A stretch of DNA of 64,000 nucleotides from Bacillota bacterium (GTDB taxonomy: Bacteria; Bacillota_A; Clostridia; Lachnospirales; Lachnospiraceae): NCBI GenBank assembly GCA_023407175.1, contig JAEYMU010000053.1:558001-622000 (forward strand). The letters run 5' to 3'. This document shows positions 7,676-15,446 of the stretch, one piece after another. The position numbers and the translations under genes are program-made. The first letter of the stretch is position 1, and every line of letters starts with the position of its first letter. The notes under the pieces are model-generated. The model was not told the DNA's origin and searched no databases. It saw only the letters and a program-made list of their open reading frames with translations.

Positions 7676-9109
7676 TTATTCCTCCAATTCCCAGAGCAGT
7701 GCGCCGCCGTTTGTGAACTCGCTTTGGGAATTGAGTATTTCCAGCGCTTCCTCCTTCGTAAGATTACCCTCCAGTACATCATAATTATAGCCTATCCAGC
7801 TATCGGTATATTGAACGGTAATTCTATCCTTATCCTGGGATATCTTATATTTTACATGGTCATTGTAACTATCAAATTCCTGAATTTCCTTTGTAAGCTT
7901 CTCCTCCAGAAATCTGCTGTCCATTTCCGTAATAACAGCCTTGTTTCCATCAGCATTTTCTAAAATATATTGGGTATCGGAGCCGGCTGCGTTTTCTTCC
8001 AACACCTTATTGATCTGTACCAGAGAAAACCCTGCAACCTCTTTGGTTTTCGGTAAATCCGTATAGGTCTTTATAAAACCGTCTTGCAGAATTTCCTCAT
8101 ATTCTGATGGATTAAAATTTATAATGAAATCACAGATCAGCTTTGTCAATTCCTTCAGCCTGTCTATGTCTATTTCCTCCAGCGGATTTTCGGTAATATC
8201 CTTTACAATTGTCTTATCATCGGCAAAATAGATTGCCGGTATTTCACCCATGAAAAATGAAGTATGATCACTGGCCAGGCTCCAGGAATGACGAAATTCA
8301 TGAAATTCATCCATAATTACGGAAAGTATGTTGATCTGCCCTTGATAAGTTTTCAATATTACCTCATAATCCCCCTTTTGACCGACAACATCTATATTAA
8401 TACATCCTATCGCATGCTCCTTTTCCTCCCTTGTTAACTGGGAAACAAAGTAGGCGGAGCCCTGAAGCCCGGCCTCTTCCGCACTAAAAAAGACAAACTC
8501 CACATTAACAGGCAGACTGATCCCCTGTAATTGCCTTGCAATCTCCATCGCCACAACAACACCCGAACCATTATCCCTTATTCCGTTCGTATCCTCCGTG
8601 GTATCATAATGGGCTGTAATATACAGGGTCTTTTTTCCTTCAGGGTTAACTGCTGTTGCTAGGACATTTTTTCCCGTTCCAAATTTCTTTGCTTCCTCTC
8701 TGTTCTGCTCAAAATAGGCCTGCCTTGAAGCCGGGTAAATCCAGTCTCTTCCCAAATGATATACCGAAAACTCTTGTGTTTGCGTCTGGTAGCCATATTC
8801 TGTCATTTTATCAACCAGAAAGCTTAAGGCCCTTTTCTCACCCTCCGTATCAAATTTACGGGGACTCTTACTTAATTCCTCCAGATTACTCAGCAGTTCA
8901 TTATCCTCCGTATTTATATTCTTTATTATCCTTGGTGTTATTGTCGGACTTGCAGTCGGAGCCGCTGTCACTGGCCGGCTCTCCTTTGAAGCACTGTTAT
9001 TTGCTATGGTTGTTTGAAGCTGATCGACTGTATTTTCTTTCCCGCTATTGGAACAGCCGGCAAATGAAAAGAACATTGGAATACATAATAAAAAAATTAT
9101 TTTTTTCAT
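7676..9109 (-). CDS. M28-family zinc aminopeptidase lipoprotein
   Basis: 477 residues. The N terminus ends in lipobox FAGC (Cys19), so it is membrane-tethered outside the cell. The M28 core has YITAHYDTTEDTNGIRDNGSG (first His and Asp zinc ligands), FFSAEEAGLQGS (catalytic and bridging Glu), NIDVVGQKGDYE (Asp ligand) and SDHTSF (His ligand). About 150 residues follow the core with no recognised domain. A TP-rich linker follows the lipobox. AAGGGG precedes the start. It probably trims peptides for nutrition or signalling. Confidence 0.85.
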   Translation of the reverse strand: MKKIIFLLCIPMFFSFAGCSNSGKENTVDQLQTTIANNSASKESRPVTAAPTASPTITPRIIKNINTEDNELLSNLEELSKSPRKFDTEGEKRALSFLVDKMTEYGYQTQTQEFSVYHLGRDWIYPASRQAYFEQNREEAKKFGTGKNVLATAVNPEGKKTLYITAHYDTTEDTNGIRDNGSGVVVAMEIARQLQGISLPVNVEFVFFSAEEAGLQGSAYFVSQLTREEKEHAIGCINIDVVGQKGDYEVILKTYQGQINILSVIMDEFHEFRHSWSLASDHTSFFMGEIPAIYFADDKTIVKDITENPLEEIDIDRLKELTKLICDFIINFNPSEYEEILQDGFIKTYTDLPKTKEVAGFSLVQINKVLEENAAGSDTQYILENADGNKAVITEMDSRFLEEKLTKEIQEFDSYNDHVKYKISQDKDRITVQYTDSWIGYNYDVLEGNLTKEEALEILNSQSEFTNGGALLWELEE

Positions 9110-9537
9110 AGCTTTCCCCTTAATGATTGTCTGATTTATTATTAAATTATTTATCTGATTTTCAGATGCTAATCATTTTCATATAAGAACCTATGCTTGA
9201 AAAACATTTTTCATTACGAAAATAGAGCTGACAAGAAAAGAGACTGTCCCACAACAGTCTCTCTTCTCATACTTCTGTTCATTTTTACTTTAATATTGGG
9301 GAATAGTCATGAGGCTTATTAACCTTCATACGAACTAATTACCTTATAAACTATTTCATAATTGTAGTTAATTCGGAAAGTTATGTAACTCATACACATT
9401 ATATAACATATTTTTACAAATTAGTCAATGCCATCTAGTGCATTTAAGCACTATTTTTATTAAATTAACACTTTTGTGCTATATATGGCAAAAAAAGAAA
9501 GCTTGCATTATAATGCAAACTCTCTTTTCCCTCTTAC
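9110..9537. other. Intergenic region with hairpins and operator-like palindromes
   Basis: No gene is seen. ATCTGA-TTT-TCAGAT (9153-9167) lies 44 bp upstream of the M28 start and may be an operator. AGAGACTGT/ACAGTCTCT (9239-9262) is a terminator-like hairpin with no obvious gene to serve. AGTGC-ATTTAA-GCACT (9437-9452) and a CAC-N4-GTG site at 9469-9478 are a pair of GTGC/GCAC-type motifs that could be sites for the adjacent XRE regulator. Confidence 0.4.
9489..9522 (-). terminator. Terminator of the XRE regulator gene
   Basis: A perfect 16-bp palindrome TTGCATTATAATGCAA (9503-9518) followed on the minus strand by TTTCTTTTTTT, 15-20 bp after the stop codon of the XRE gene. Confidence 0.75.
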
Positions 9538-9885
9538 TCAATTATTAATAAGCTTAAACAGTATTTCCAGCAGATTTATTACTTCCTTCTGCTCTGCCGG
9601 TTTTAGAGAATTTAGCCTGTTAATCAATAAAGCTAACGTTGTGTCAACTGCTCCGCCCTTTTCCGTAGTCGGTCCGACATATCTGAAAAGCTCTTCAAAG
9701 GTTATATCCAGAGCGTTGACCAGCTTTTCAATGCTATCCAATTTGGGTATCGCTTCTCCGCGTTCGATACGACCTAAATGAGTAGAGTTTATGTCCGCCT
9801 TTTCTGCTAATTTCTCTATGCTCAACCCCTTATCGTTCCTGATTATTCTTATTCTGTCCCCGATTACCTTAGATATGCCACTCAT
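9538..9885 (-). CDS. XRE-family HTH regulator
   Basis: 115 residues. The N-terminal HTH_3 domain (IGDRIRIIRNDKGLSIEKLAEKADINSTHLGRIERGEAIPKLDSIEKLVNALDI, about 7-61) is clear. The C-terminal ~50 residues (LLINRLNSLKPAEQKEVINLLEILFKLI) look like an oligomerisation helix, as in SinR-like small repressors. GGAGG precedes the ATG and a strong terminator follows. It stands alone; GTGC/GCAC-type motifs at 9437-9478 are possible targets. Confidence 0.85.
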   Translation of the reverse strand: MSGISKVIGDRIRIIRNDKGLSIEKLAEKADINSTHLGRIERGEAIPKLDSIEKLVNALDITFEELFRYVGPTTEKGGAVDTTLALLINRLNSLKPAEQKEVINLLEILFKLINN

Positions 9886-10042
9886 TAAATACCTCCTGCT
9901 TAAATTAAGATACCTTTAATTGTTTCCAGTCTCAACATCGTATAAGCGGTTTATCGACTGCTAAGCAACACAAAAGCACTGTCCGTTCGGAAATTAGCGA
10001 GGATTGATATGTATGTAGCTAAACTTTTGCCTGTTTCTTAAG

Positions 10043-10102
10043 ACCTACGATTCACAAATGCTGCGTTGGCAAATGCATCATGTGAACCGTAGGTTTAATT
10101 TT
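10043..10102. terminator. Long hairpin downstream of the coat-protein pair
   Basis: ACCTACGATTCAC (10043-10055) pairs with GTGAACCGTAGGT (10082-10094), one mismatch in 13. The loop holds a direct repeat of AAATGC. The T run follows on the plus strand, yet the nearest gene ending here is on the minus strand (stop at 10115), so it may be bidirectional or an end-of-transcript stabiliser. Confidence 0.45.
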
Positions 10103-10114
10103 TGATCATTAATT

Positions 10115-10360
10115 TTATTTAATCTGTGATTTTACTTGCTGAATCTCCGATTCATCTGCCTGTGCAGCCGGCATATAATATCCTTTTGAGCGGGCCAACT
10201 GAAAAAGTTCATACTGGGAAGTCTCACAGCTATTTCGAATTTGCTGAAAAGCAGACCGCAAATTCTGATTTTCACATTCTGAAATAGCGTTCGCATATGT
10301 TGTCAGTTCACTTTTTACAGCGGATAACGTATCATTAACCATTACTTTTTCCTGTAACAT
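10115..10360 (-). CDS. Small CotF-like spore coat protein
   Basis: 81 residues, helical, with the pattern DTLSAVKSELTTYANAISECENQNLRSAFQQIRNSCETSQYELFQLARSKGYYMPA. The ending YELFQLARSKGYYMPA is characteristic of CotF-type coat proteins (a ferritin-like helical half). GGAGG precedes the ATG. It lies 12 bp downstream of another small helical gene and is probably made with it in the mother cell during sporulation. A larger CotF-like protein is at 35322. Confidence 0.75.
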   Translation of the reverse strand: MLQEKVMVNDTLSAVKSELTTYANAISECENQNLRSAFQQIRNSCETSQYELFQLARSKGYYMPAAQADESEIQQVKSQIK

Positions 10361-10372
10361 ATTTTTTCCTCC

Positions 10373-10558
10373 TTAACTTAGGAATGACATTAGTTTTTGT
10401 TTTGTACTTTTTGCACTTTGTGCAGATTTCTCAAAATAAGCTTTCACCTGGGGATCGGCGGCTTGCTGTGCGTAGGTCTCCATCTTCTGGCAAGCTGTAT
10501 CATGTGCGCCAATAAGGTGGCGAAGGTTTTGCAGTTCCATATGATTAAGCTGTGACAA
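10373..10558 (-). CDS. Small helical coat-associated protein (61 aa, TTG start)
   Basis: The best start is a TTG at 10558 preceded by AAAGGAGGG at 7-nt spacing; the more upstream ATGs would place that Shine-Dalgarno inside the coding region. The 61-residue product (LSQLNHMELQNLRHLIGAH...) is a single helical hairpin with a HDTACQKMETYA segment, resembling small spore-coat or ferritin-like partners encoded beside CotF. It forms a two-gene unit with the CotF-like gene. Confidence 0.7.
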   Translation of the reverse strand: MSQLNHMELQNLRHLIGAHDTACQKMETYAQQAADPQVKAYFEKSAQSAKSTKQKLMSFLS

Positions 10559-10597
10559 AGAACTCCCTCCTTTCATTGTGGATGATTTAATGAACAT

Positions 10598-10713
10598 CAG
10601 TATTATTTGCTGTATCTAAAGAAAAAATACATGCTTAATAAATTTGACTCGTATAAATCTGCACGCCGATTGGGTCACCAAATAGAAAAGTTTGTTTTTC
10701 CCGGTAAAAGAAG
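10598..10713. other. Intergenic region upstream of the ileS promoter
   Basis: The divergent upstream region of the coat-protein pair and the ileS T-box. No gene or strong repeat is seen. A sporulation promoter for the minus-strand pair would be expected here but was not identified with confidence. Confidence 0.3.
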
Positions 10714-10743
10714 TTGACAAAAATTAAATAATAAATATATAAT
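10714..10743 (+). promoter_or_regulatory. Sigma-A-type promoter of the ileS T-box
   Basis: TTGACA (10714-10719) and TATAAT (10738-10743), spacer 18 bp, about 12 bp before the start of the T-box sequence. Confidence 0.7.
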
Positions 10744-10754
10744 ATTTTAAAACG

Positions 10755-10993
10755 TTGATGAAGACAGTAGAAGCTGATTGAAATTCACAGAGAATCAGGG
10801 CGGGTGAAATCCTGATAAAAGTAGAACAGCTTTGAACATCCCTTCGGAGTTACAGACTGAAAGCATATAAAGTGTGAGTTAGGTCTTGTCGGTAATCCAC
10901 CGTTATTGGGGTAGCATATGTTAGTATGTTCAAACAGGTGGTAATAAGCGGGTAATTATAGGTCTCGTCCTGGAACAGGATGAGGCCTTTTTT
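10755..10993 (+). ncRNA. T-box leader sensing tRNA-Ile, upstream of ileS
   Basis: Standard T-box order: stem I with AGAGA and a GGGTGAAA distal loop, then GAAC followed by specifier ATC (10838-10840, Ile) and CCTTCGGAG. A divergent T-box core follows (GGTGGTAATAAGCGG, with TGGT at 10939-10942 matching an A73 tRNA end). It ends in a strong terminator GGTCTCGTCCTG-GAA-CAGGATGAGGCC plus T6 (10961-10988). Uncharged tRNA-Ile should stabilise the antiterminator and switch on ileS. Confidence 0.9.
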
Positions 10994-11024
10994 GCATATA
11001 AATGTAGTAGCTATACAATATTTT

Positions 11025-11173
11025 AGATAATTGTGAAACTTGTAAAAGTTAATAATCTTTCGAACAACATATACAATTTCGGAGCGGAAGTTAAGCGGAT
11101 GGAGCGTTGGAGCGGAGAAATTTGCATATGTTGTTCGGAAAATTTAGTAGATTATATTGTTTCGCAATTACCT
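11025..11173 (+). mobile_element. 149-bp palindromic MITE-like element, copy 1
   Basis: Begins AGATAATTGTGAAAC and ends GTTTCGCAATTACCT, forming terminal inverted repeats. A second internal inverted repeat is built on GAACAACA and TTGTTC around a GGAGCGGAAG core. The same 149-bp unit occurs at 50398-50546 in reverse, with about 14 differences by eye. It has no coding capacity for a transposase. It sits between the ileS T-box terminator and the ileS gene. No target duplication is visible here. Confidence 0.85.
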
Positions 11174-11180
11174 ACCAGAG

Positions 11181-11304
11181 AGGTGATTATGTTTGAAGAA
11201 AAATCACCTTCAAACTATTTATTAAGGCCTATTCACTTTTTGAATAGGTCATCAAAAAGTGAAAGGCACGGGTGTAAGTTTGAAAGTAAAAGATACTTTC
11301 AAAC
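11181..11304 (+). repeat. Series of overlapping hairpins in the ileS 5' leader
   Basis: AGGTGATT (11181) pairs with AATCACCT (11202-11209). GTTTGAAG (11191) pairs with CTTCAAAC (11208-11215), interleaved with the first. CCTATTCA (11228) pairs with TGAATAGG (11241-11248), competing with CACTTTTT (11234) pairing to AAAAAGTG (11254-11261). GTTTGAAAGTA (11278) pairs with TACTTTCAAAC (11294-11304). The set precedes the ileS RBS. Confidence 0.6.
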
Positions 11305-11358
11305 TCCTTATTAAAGCAGTATCCCAAGCAAAGCTTGTGATATGCAGGGGGTGTAAAA

Positions 11359-14300
11359 ATGAATTATGAAGAGTTATCAGGAAAGCCTGAAGCTGCCAAA
11401 GTCCAGGAAGAAATCTTAACGTTCTGGAAAACAGAGAAAATATTTGAAAAGTCCGTGGAAGAAAAAAACGGAGAGGAAATTGTGTTTTATGACGGGCCTC
11501 CATTTCCTACCGGGAAGCCTCATCACGGAACAGTATTGGTATCATTTATTAAGGATATGATTGCCAGATACCAGACAATGCGCGGATACCGTGTACCTCG
11601 TGTCTGGGGTTGGGATTGCCATGGTTTACCGATTGAAAATCAGGCAGAAACATTACTTGGAATATCAGATAAAAATGAAATAGAAAAAAATTTAGGTATT
11701 GATAAATTCAATGAAAAATGCTTTGAGATTGTTTCAAATAACAATGAAGCCTGGAAAGAATACGTAGAACAGATGGCCCGCTGGGTAGATTATGACGGTG
11801 CATATAAAACCATGGACACTGATTTTATGGAGAGTGTTATGTGGGCATTTAAGCAATGTTATGATAAGGGACTCATTTATAGAGACTATCGTGTAACACC
11901 ATATTGCATGCATTGTGAAACCTCTTTATCTATTTCAGATACAAGAGAATCAGATTCAACCCGTTTGAGACAAGACAGATGGATTATTGCTAAATTTAAA
12001 ACAGAACTGTTAATCAATGGGAAAACAGTGTATTTATTAGCATGGACAACTACACCTTGGACACTCCCTTCCAATCTATGCCTTGCAGTTGGCGAAAAGC
12101 TTGATTATTCCTTCGTGGAAATGCAGGATGAAATTTTTGTCTCTTGTAAAAATACATTGCAGAATTTTGAAAAAATATTTGGTGATACTCCTTGCATCGT
12201 AAAGGAATGTAAAGGTGAAGAGCTTGCCGGGCTGCAATATGAACCTCTATTTGATTATTTTGCTGATAAAAAGGAGGAGGGCGCTTTTAGAGTAGTTACT
12301 GCTGATTATGTCGGAGCAGAGGAGGGAGTAGGCATTGTCCATACAGCACCTGCGTTCGGTGAGGACGATTATTGGACCTGTAAGAAAAATAAAATTCCTC
12401 TTGTTAATCCGGTAGATGAAAAAGGACATTTCACTGAGGATATTTCAGATTTTTATGATCCGCAAAATGAAAAGAATGTGATCGAAATGAATCCCATGAT
12501 AATCCGCTTTTTATACGATCATGGAAAAGCAGTGGCGGATGGAACCGTTGAGCATAATTATCCTCACTGCTGGAGATGTAAGCGTCCGCTGATCTACAAG
12601 GCAATGAATGCCTGGTATTTTAATATTGAAAAAATAAAGGATCGCCTTATCGAATTGAACGAAAATATAAATTGGATCCCAGAGGCTGTAAGACATGGCC
12701 GTTTTGGCAACTGGCTTACGAATGCAAGAGATTGGAATATATCAAGAAACAGGTACTGGAGCACCCCTATTCCGATCTGGGAATGTGAAGAATGCGGAGA
12801 AAGGAAAGTTCTTGGAAGTATAGAAGAGATCTATGAAGTCAGTGGCGTTCGTTTAACTAATCTTCACAGACAATATATGGATCAGATCACTTTCAGATGC
12901 AGCTGCTGTGGAAAGATCATGCGAAGAGTACCGGAGGTGCTTGATTGCTGGTTTGAAAGCGGTTCTGTCCCATTTGCTCAAAAGCATTATCCTTTTGAGA
13001 ATAAAGAATGGTTTGAATCGCATTTTCCAAGTGATTTTATTGTGGAATATACCGGTCAGATCAGATGCTGGTTTTATTATCTTCATGTTCTTGCAGTTGC
13101 ACTGTTTGATAAAAATGCATTCCAAAACTGCATTGTACATGGAACAATTTTAGCAAAGGATGGAAAGAAGCTTTCTAAATCCTCTAAAAACTATACTGAT
13201 CCGATGCAGTTAATGAAACAGTTCGGAACAGATGCATTTCGTTTGTATTTATATCAAACGAATGCCATGCTGATCGGAGATTTGCTCTTTGATGAATCAG
13301 GAATTCAGGATGCATATCAACAGATTATTCTGCCTTATTGGAATGCCTGCAATTTCTTTATTTCATATGCAAATATTGATGGATTTAGAGCTGAAGAATT
13401 AGAAGCTCCTCCGACGCAGAATCAATTGGATCGGTGGATTCTTGCGAAGCTTTACGAAACGGTTCAAAATATTACGAATCATATGAATAGTTACCAGGTG
13501 AACAAATATGTGGAATATTTGGTGTCATTGGTAGATGGCCTTACAAATTGGTATATACGCCGGTCAAGAAGAAGATTTTGGAGTAATGGCATGACAGAAG
13601 ACAAGAGAAATGCATATCAGACAATGTACTATGTACTTGTTAATACAACGAAGCTGTTGGCACCGGTGGCTCCAATTATCTCTGAAAAAATATATAAAAC
13701 ACTTACAGGTGAATACTCTGTTCACCTTACTAAGTGGCCTTTTATTCCAAAAGAATATCAGGATGAAGATTTACTTTCCAGTGTTACACTTGTACAGAAC
13801 ATTATTTATTTGGCAAGATCCATTAGAAACAAAAATAGGATAAAAAATCGCCAGCCGTTAAGCAATTTAAAAATAGCACTTTCTGATATCGGCAAAAATA
13901 TAGTTATAGACGAATTTAAAGATATTATTTCCGAGGAATTAAATGTTAAAAATATTGAGATCTTAAACAAAGTGGAAAATATCACAGAGGTAAGATATGA
14001 TCCTAATTTTAATGAAATTCGTGATAAATATCCTAATAAGATACCTGAGATTATTAAGGCAATTAAAAGTAAGAACTTTAAGCTGGATGATAATGAGGTG
14101 CTTTTGACAATAAATAATATGCAGGAAAGCTTTGATCCAAGTATTATATTAGTAACCTATCGGGCTAAAGAGGGTCAGCATGTGGCAAGCAATCATGGCA
14201 TTGTAGTATCACTGGATTTAACTATGACAGAAGAATTAAAACAAGAAGGTCTTGCAAGAGATATTGTACGTAATATACAAGAAGCAAGAAAACAAATCGG

Positions 14301-14475
14301 ATGTGATATTACAGAGAGGATTCTTCTTGAATTTGAGGGAGAAGTACCTGAAAAATGGATTGATTATATTTGTAAAGAAACGCTGGGAAGGATTATAAAG
14401 ATAGAAAATCCTATTAAAATTATTACGGTAGAAAACGATAATGAAAAAGATTTATTAGTGAAAATCGGCAGATAA
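11359..14475 (+). CDS. ileS: Isoleucyl-tRNA synthetase with variant HIGH motif
   Basis: 1038 residues, full length for IleRS. It charges tRNA-Ile in the cytosol. YDGPPFPTGKPHHGT puts HHGT at residues 55-58 where HxGH is expected, so the second His is Thr. The second signature is DGKKLSKS (K604-S608). The CP1 editing region has TWTTTPWTLPSNLCLAV and HTAPAFGEDDY. Several Cys pairs (CMHC, CWRC, CEEC, CSCC) form zinc-knuckle-like sites. WDCHGLPIE and overall layout are closer to the IleS2 (eukaryote-like) type, some members of which confer mupirocin resistance. A T-box with Ile specifier ATC supports the tRNA identity. The gene is visibly more AT-rich than its neighbours, consistent with transfer. 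Confidence 0.9.
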   Translation: MNYEELSGKPEAAKVQEEILTFWKTEKIFEKSVEEKNGEEIVFYDGPPFPTGKPHHGTVLVSFIKDMIARYQTMRGYRVPRVWGWDCHGLPIENQAETLLGISDKNEIEKNLGIDKFNEKCFEIVSNNNEAWKEYVEQMARWVDYDGAYKTMDTDFMESVMWAFKQCYDKGLIYRDYRVTPYCMHCETSLSISDTRESDSTRLRQDRWIIAKFKTELLINGKTVYLLAWTTTPWTLPSNLCLAVGEKLDYSFVEMQDEIFVSCKNTLQNFEKIFGDTPCIVKECKGEELAGLQYEPLFDYFADKKEEGAFRVVTADYVGAEEGVGIVHTAPAFGEDDYWTCKKNKIPLVNPVDEKGHFTEDISDFYDPQNEKNVIEMNPMIIRFLYDHGKAVADGTVEHNYPHCWRCKRPLIYKAMNAWYFNIEKIKDRLIELNENINWIPEAVRHGRFGNWLTNARDWNISRNRYWSTPIPIWECEECGERKVLGSIEEIYEVSGVRLTNLHRQYMDQITFRCSCCGKIMRRVPEVLDCWFESGSVPFAQKHYPFENKEWFESHFPSDFIVEYTGQIRCWFYYLHVLAVALFDKNAFQNCIVHGTILAKDGKKLSKSSKNYTDPMQLMKQFGTDAFRLYLYQTNAMLIGDLLFDESGIQDAYQQIILPYWNACNFFISYANIDGFRAEELEAPPTQNQLDRWILAKLYETVQNITNHMNSYQVNKYVEYLVSLVDGLTNWYIRRSRRRFWSNGMTEDKRNAYQTMYYVLVNTTKLLAPVAPIISEKIYKTLTGEYSVHLTKWPFIPKEYQDEDLLSSVTLVQNIIYLARSIRNKNRIKNRQPLSNLKIALSDIGKNIVIDEFKDIISEELNVKNIEILNKVENITEVRYDPNFNEIRDKYPNKIPEIIKAIKSKNFKLDDNEVLLTINNMQESFDPSIILVTYRAKEGQHVASNHGIVVSLDLTMTEELKQEGLARDIVRNIQEARKQIGCDITERILLEFEGEVPEKWIDYICKETLGRIIKIENPIKIITVENDNEKDLLVKIGR

Positions 14476-14600
14476 AGGGGGGACATTTTCTTGAAATCAT
14501 TGTTTAAATAATATATATGTGAAGAGTATTTATATTACCAAACATGACACACTGTTGTCGTGTTTGCTGTGTTATGATTGAAATAAAAGGGAGATTCATT

Positions 14601-15272
14601 ATGAAAAAGGAAATTTCTATTATTGAAAGACCAGAGAGATTTACTGAGCAATACTTGGCAGCCTGCGGCAATATGTCATGGTATGATTTTGTGACAGCCA
14701 TGCCGTCGTTGGTATTCGTCGTCACAGGTTGGAAATCAAACGGTAAGGAAAACGCCTGTCTACAATCTTGGTCTAACTTTGCGGGAAGCGGAGCTGACAA
14801 CTTCATCTGTATCATGGGAAAAGTCGATAAAGGCGGGCACATGTATCAATCACTGAAAGAAACGAAGGTGTGTGTGTTAAATTTCCCTTCAAACGACATT
14901 TATGACCGCTGTATTAAAACGATTGGTAATAATCAGTTTGAAACAGATGAAATCACCGCCTCCGGCTTAACGGCGGAGAAAGCCTCAAAGGTCAACGCGC
15001 CGCGAATCAAAGAGTGTTTTTTGAATATCGAATGTGAATTTTTATGGGAACATGAGCTTTTCGAGGGAAGCCAGGAAGTGGCGGTTGCATTGAAAGCCGT
15101 CAACATTTGCATGGATAGCGAACGCTACGACCAAAGCAAATACGGCAGATACGGAAAGAGCGGCTTTTTGTTTCAAGTTGACCAACCTACCAATCCGGAA
15201 ACAGGAGAAACAACACCTTTCGGTCCTGGAATATTGGAGCAAGGCAATCCAATTCCTTGGATTACAAAATAA
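14601..15272 (+). CDS. Flavin reductase family protein (FMN-binding)
   Basis: 223 residues from the ATG after AAAAGGGAG. Contains the split-barrel FMN-binding layout of flavin reductase-like proteins: MPSLVFVVTGWKSNGKENACLQSWSNFAGSGADNFICIMGK (about 33-73), then HMYQSLKETKVCVLNFPS, and FLNIECEFLWEHELFEGSQEVAVALKAVNICMD. It likely binds FMN and performs a redox reaction, with the partner unknown. It follows ileS by 125 bp without a strong terminator between them, so some co-transcription is possible. Confidence 0.8.
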   Translation: MKKEISIIERPERFTEQYLAACGNMSWYDFVTAMPSLVFVVTGWKSNGKENACLQSWSNFAGSGADNFICIMGKVDKGGHMYQSLKETKVCVLNFPSNDIYDRCIKTIGNNQFETDEITASGLTAEKASKVNAPRIKECFLNIECEFLWEHELFEGSQEVAVALKAVNICMDSERYDQSKYGRYGKSGFLFQVDQPTNPETGETTPFGPGILEQGNPIPWITK

Positions 15273-15446
15273 GCATTTTCTACATAACATAATGCACTGA
15301 TAGAGTGTCTCACATTCTTTCTATGTTGTATAACTTCTTAGTCTTAATAATTTCTATCTAAATAATTTCCACTCCTTATTAGCATACTAATAGAAATGAG
15401 TATATCTTGTTTCACAAATATGCCAAAAAGGAGTGTTTCTATATCT

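Noticed and set aside
7419..7782. Minus-strand frames within the AraC-fusion gene
   Set aside because: They are shadows of the real plus-strand gene, with biased composition.
9226..9272. AGAGACTGT hairpin as a terminator of a hidden gene
   Set aside because: No coding frame with an RBS was found on either side. It is recorded only as a hairpin in the intergenic entry.
11033..11314. 93-codon frame starting inside the ileS leader
   Set aside because: It lies across the MITE-like element and hairpins, has no RBS and no family resemblance. The other copy of the element carries no matching complete frame.
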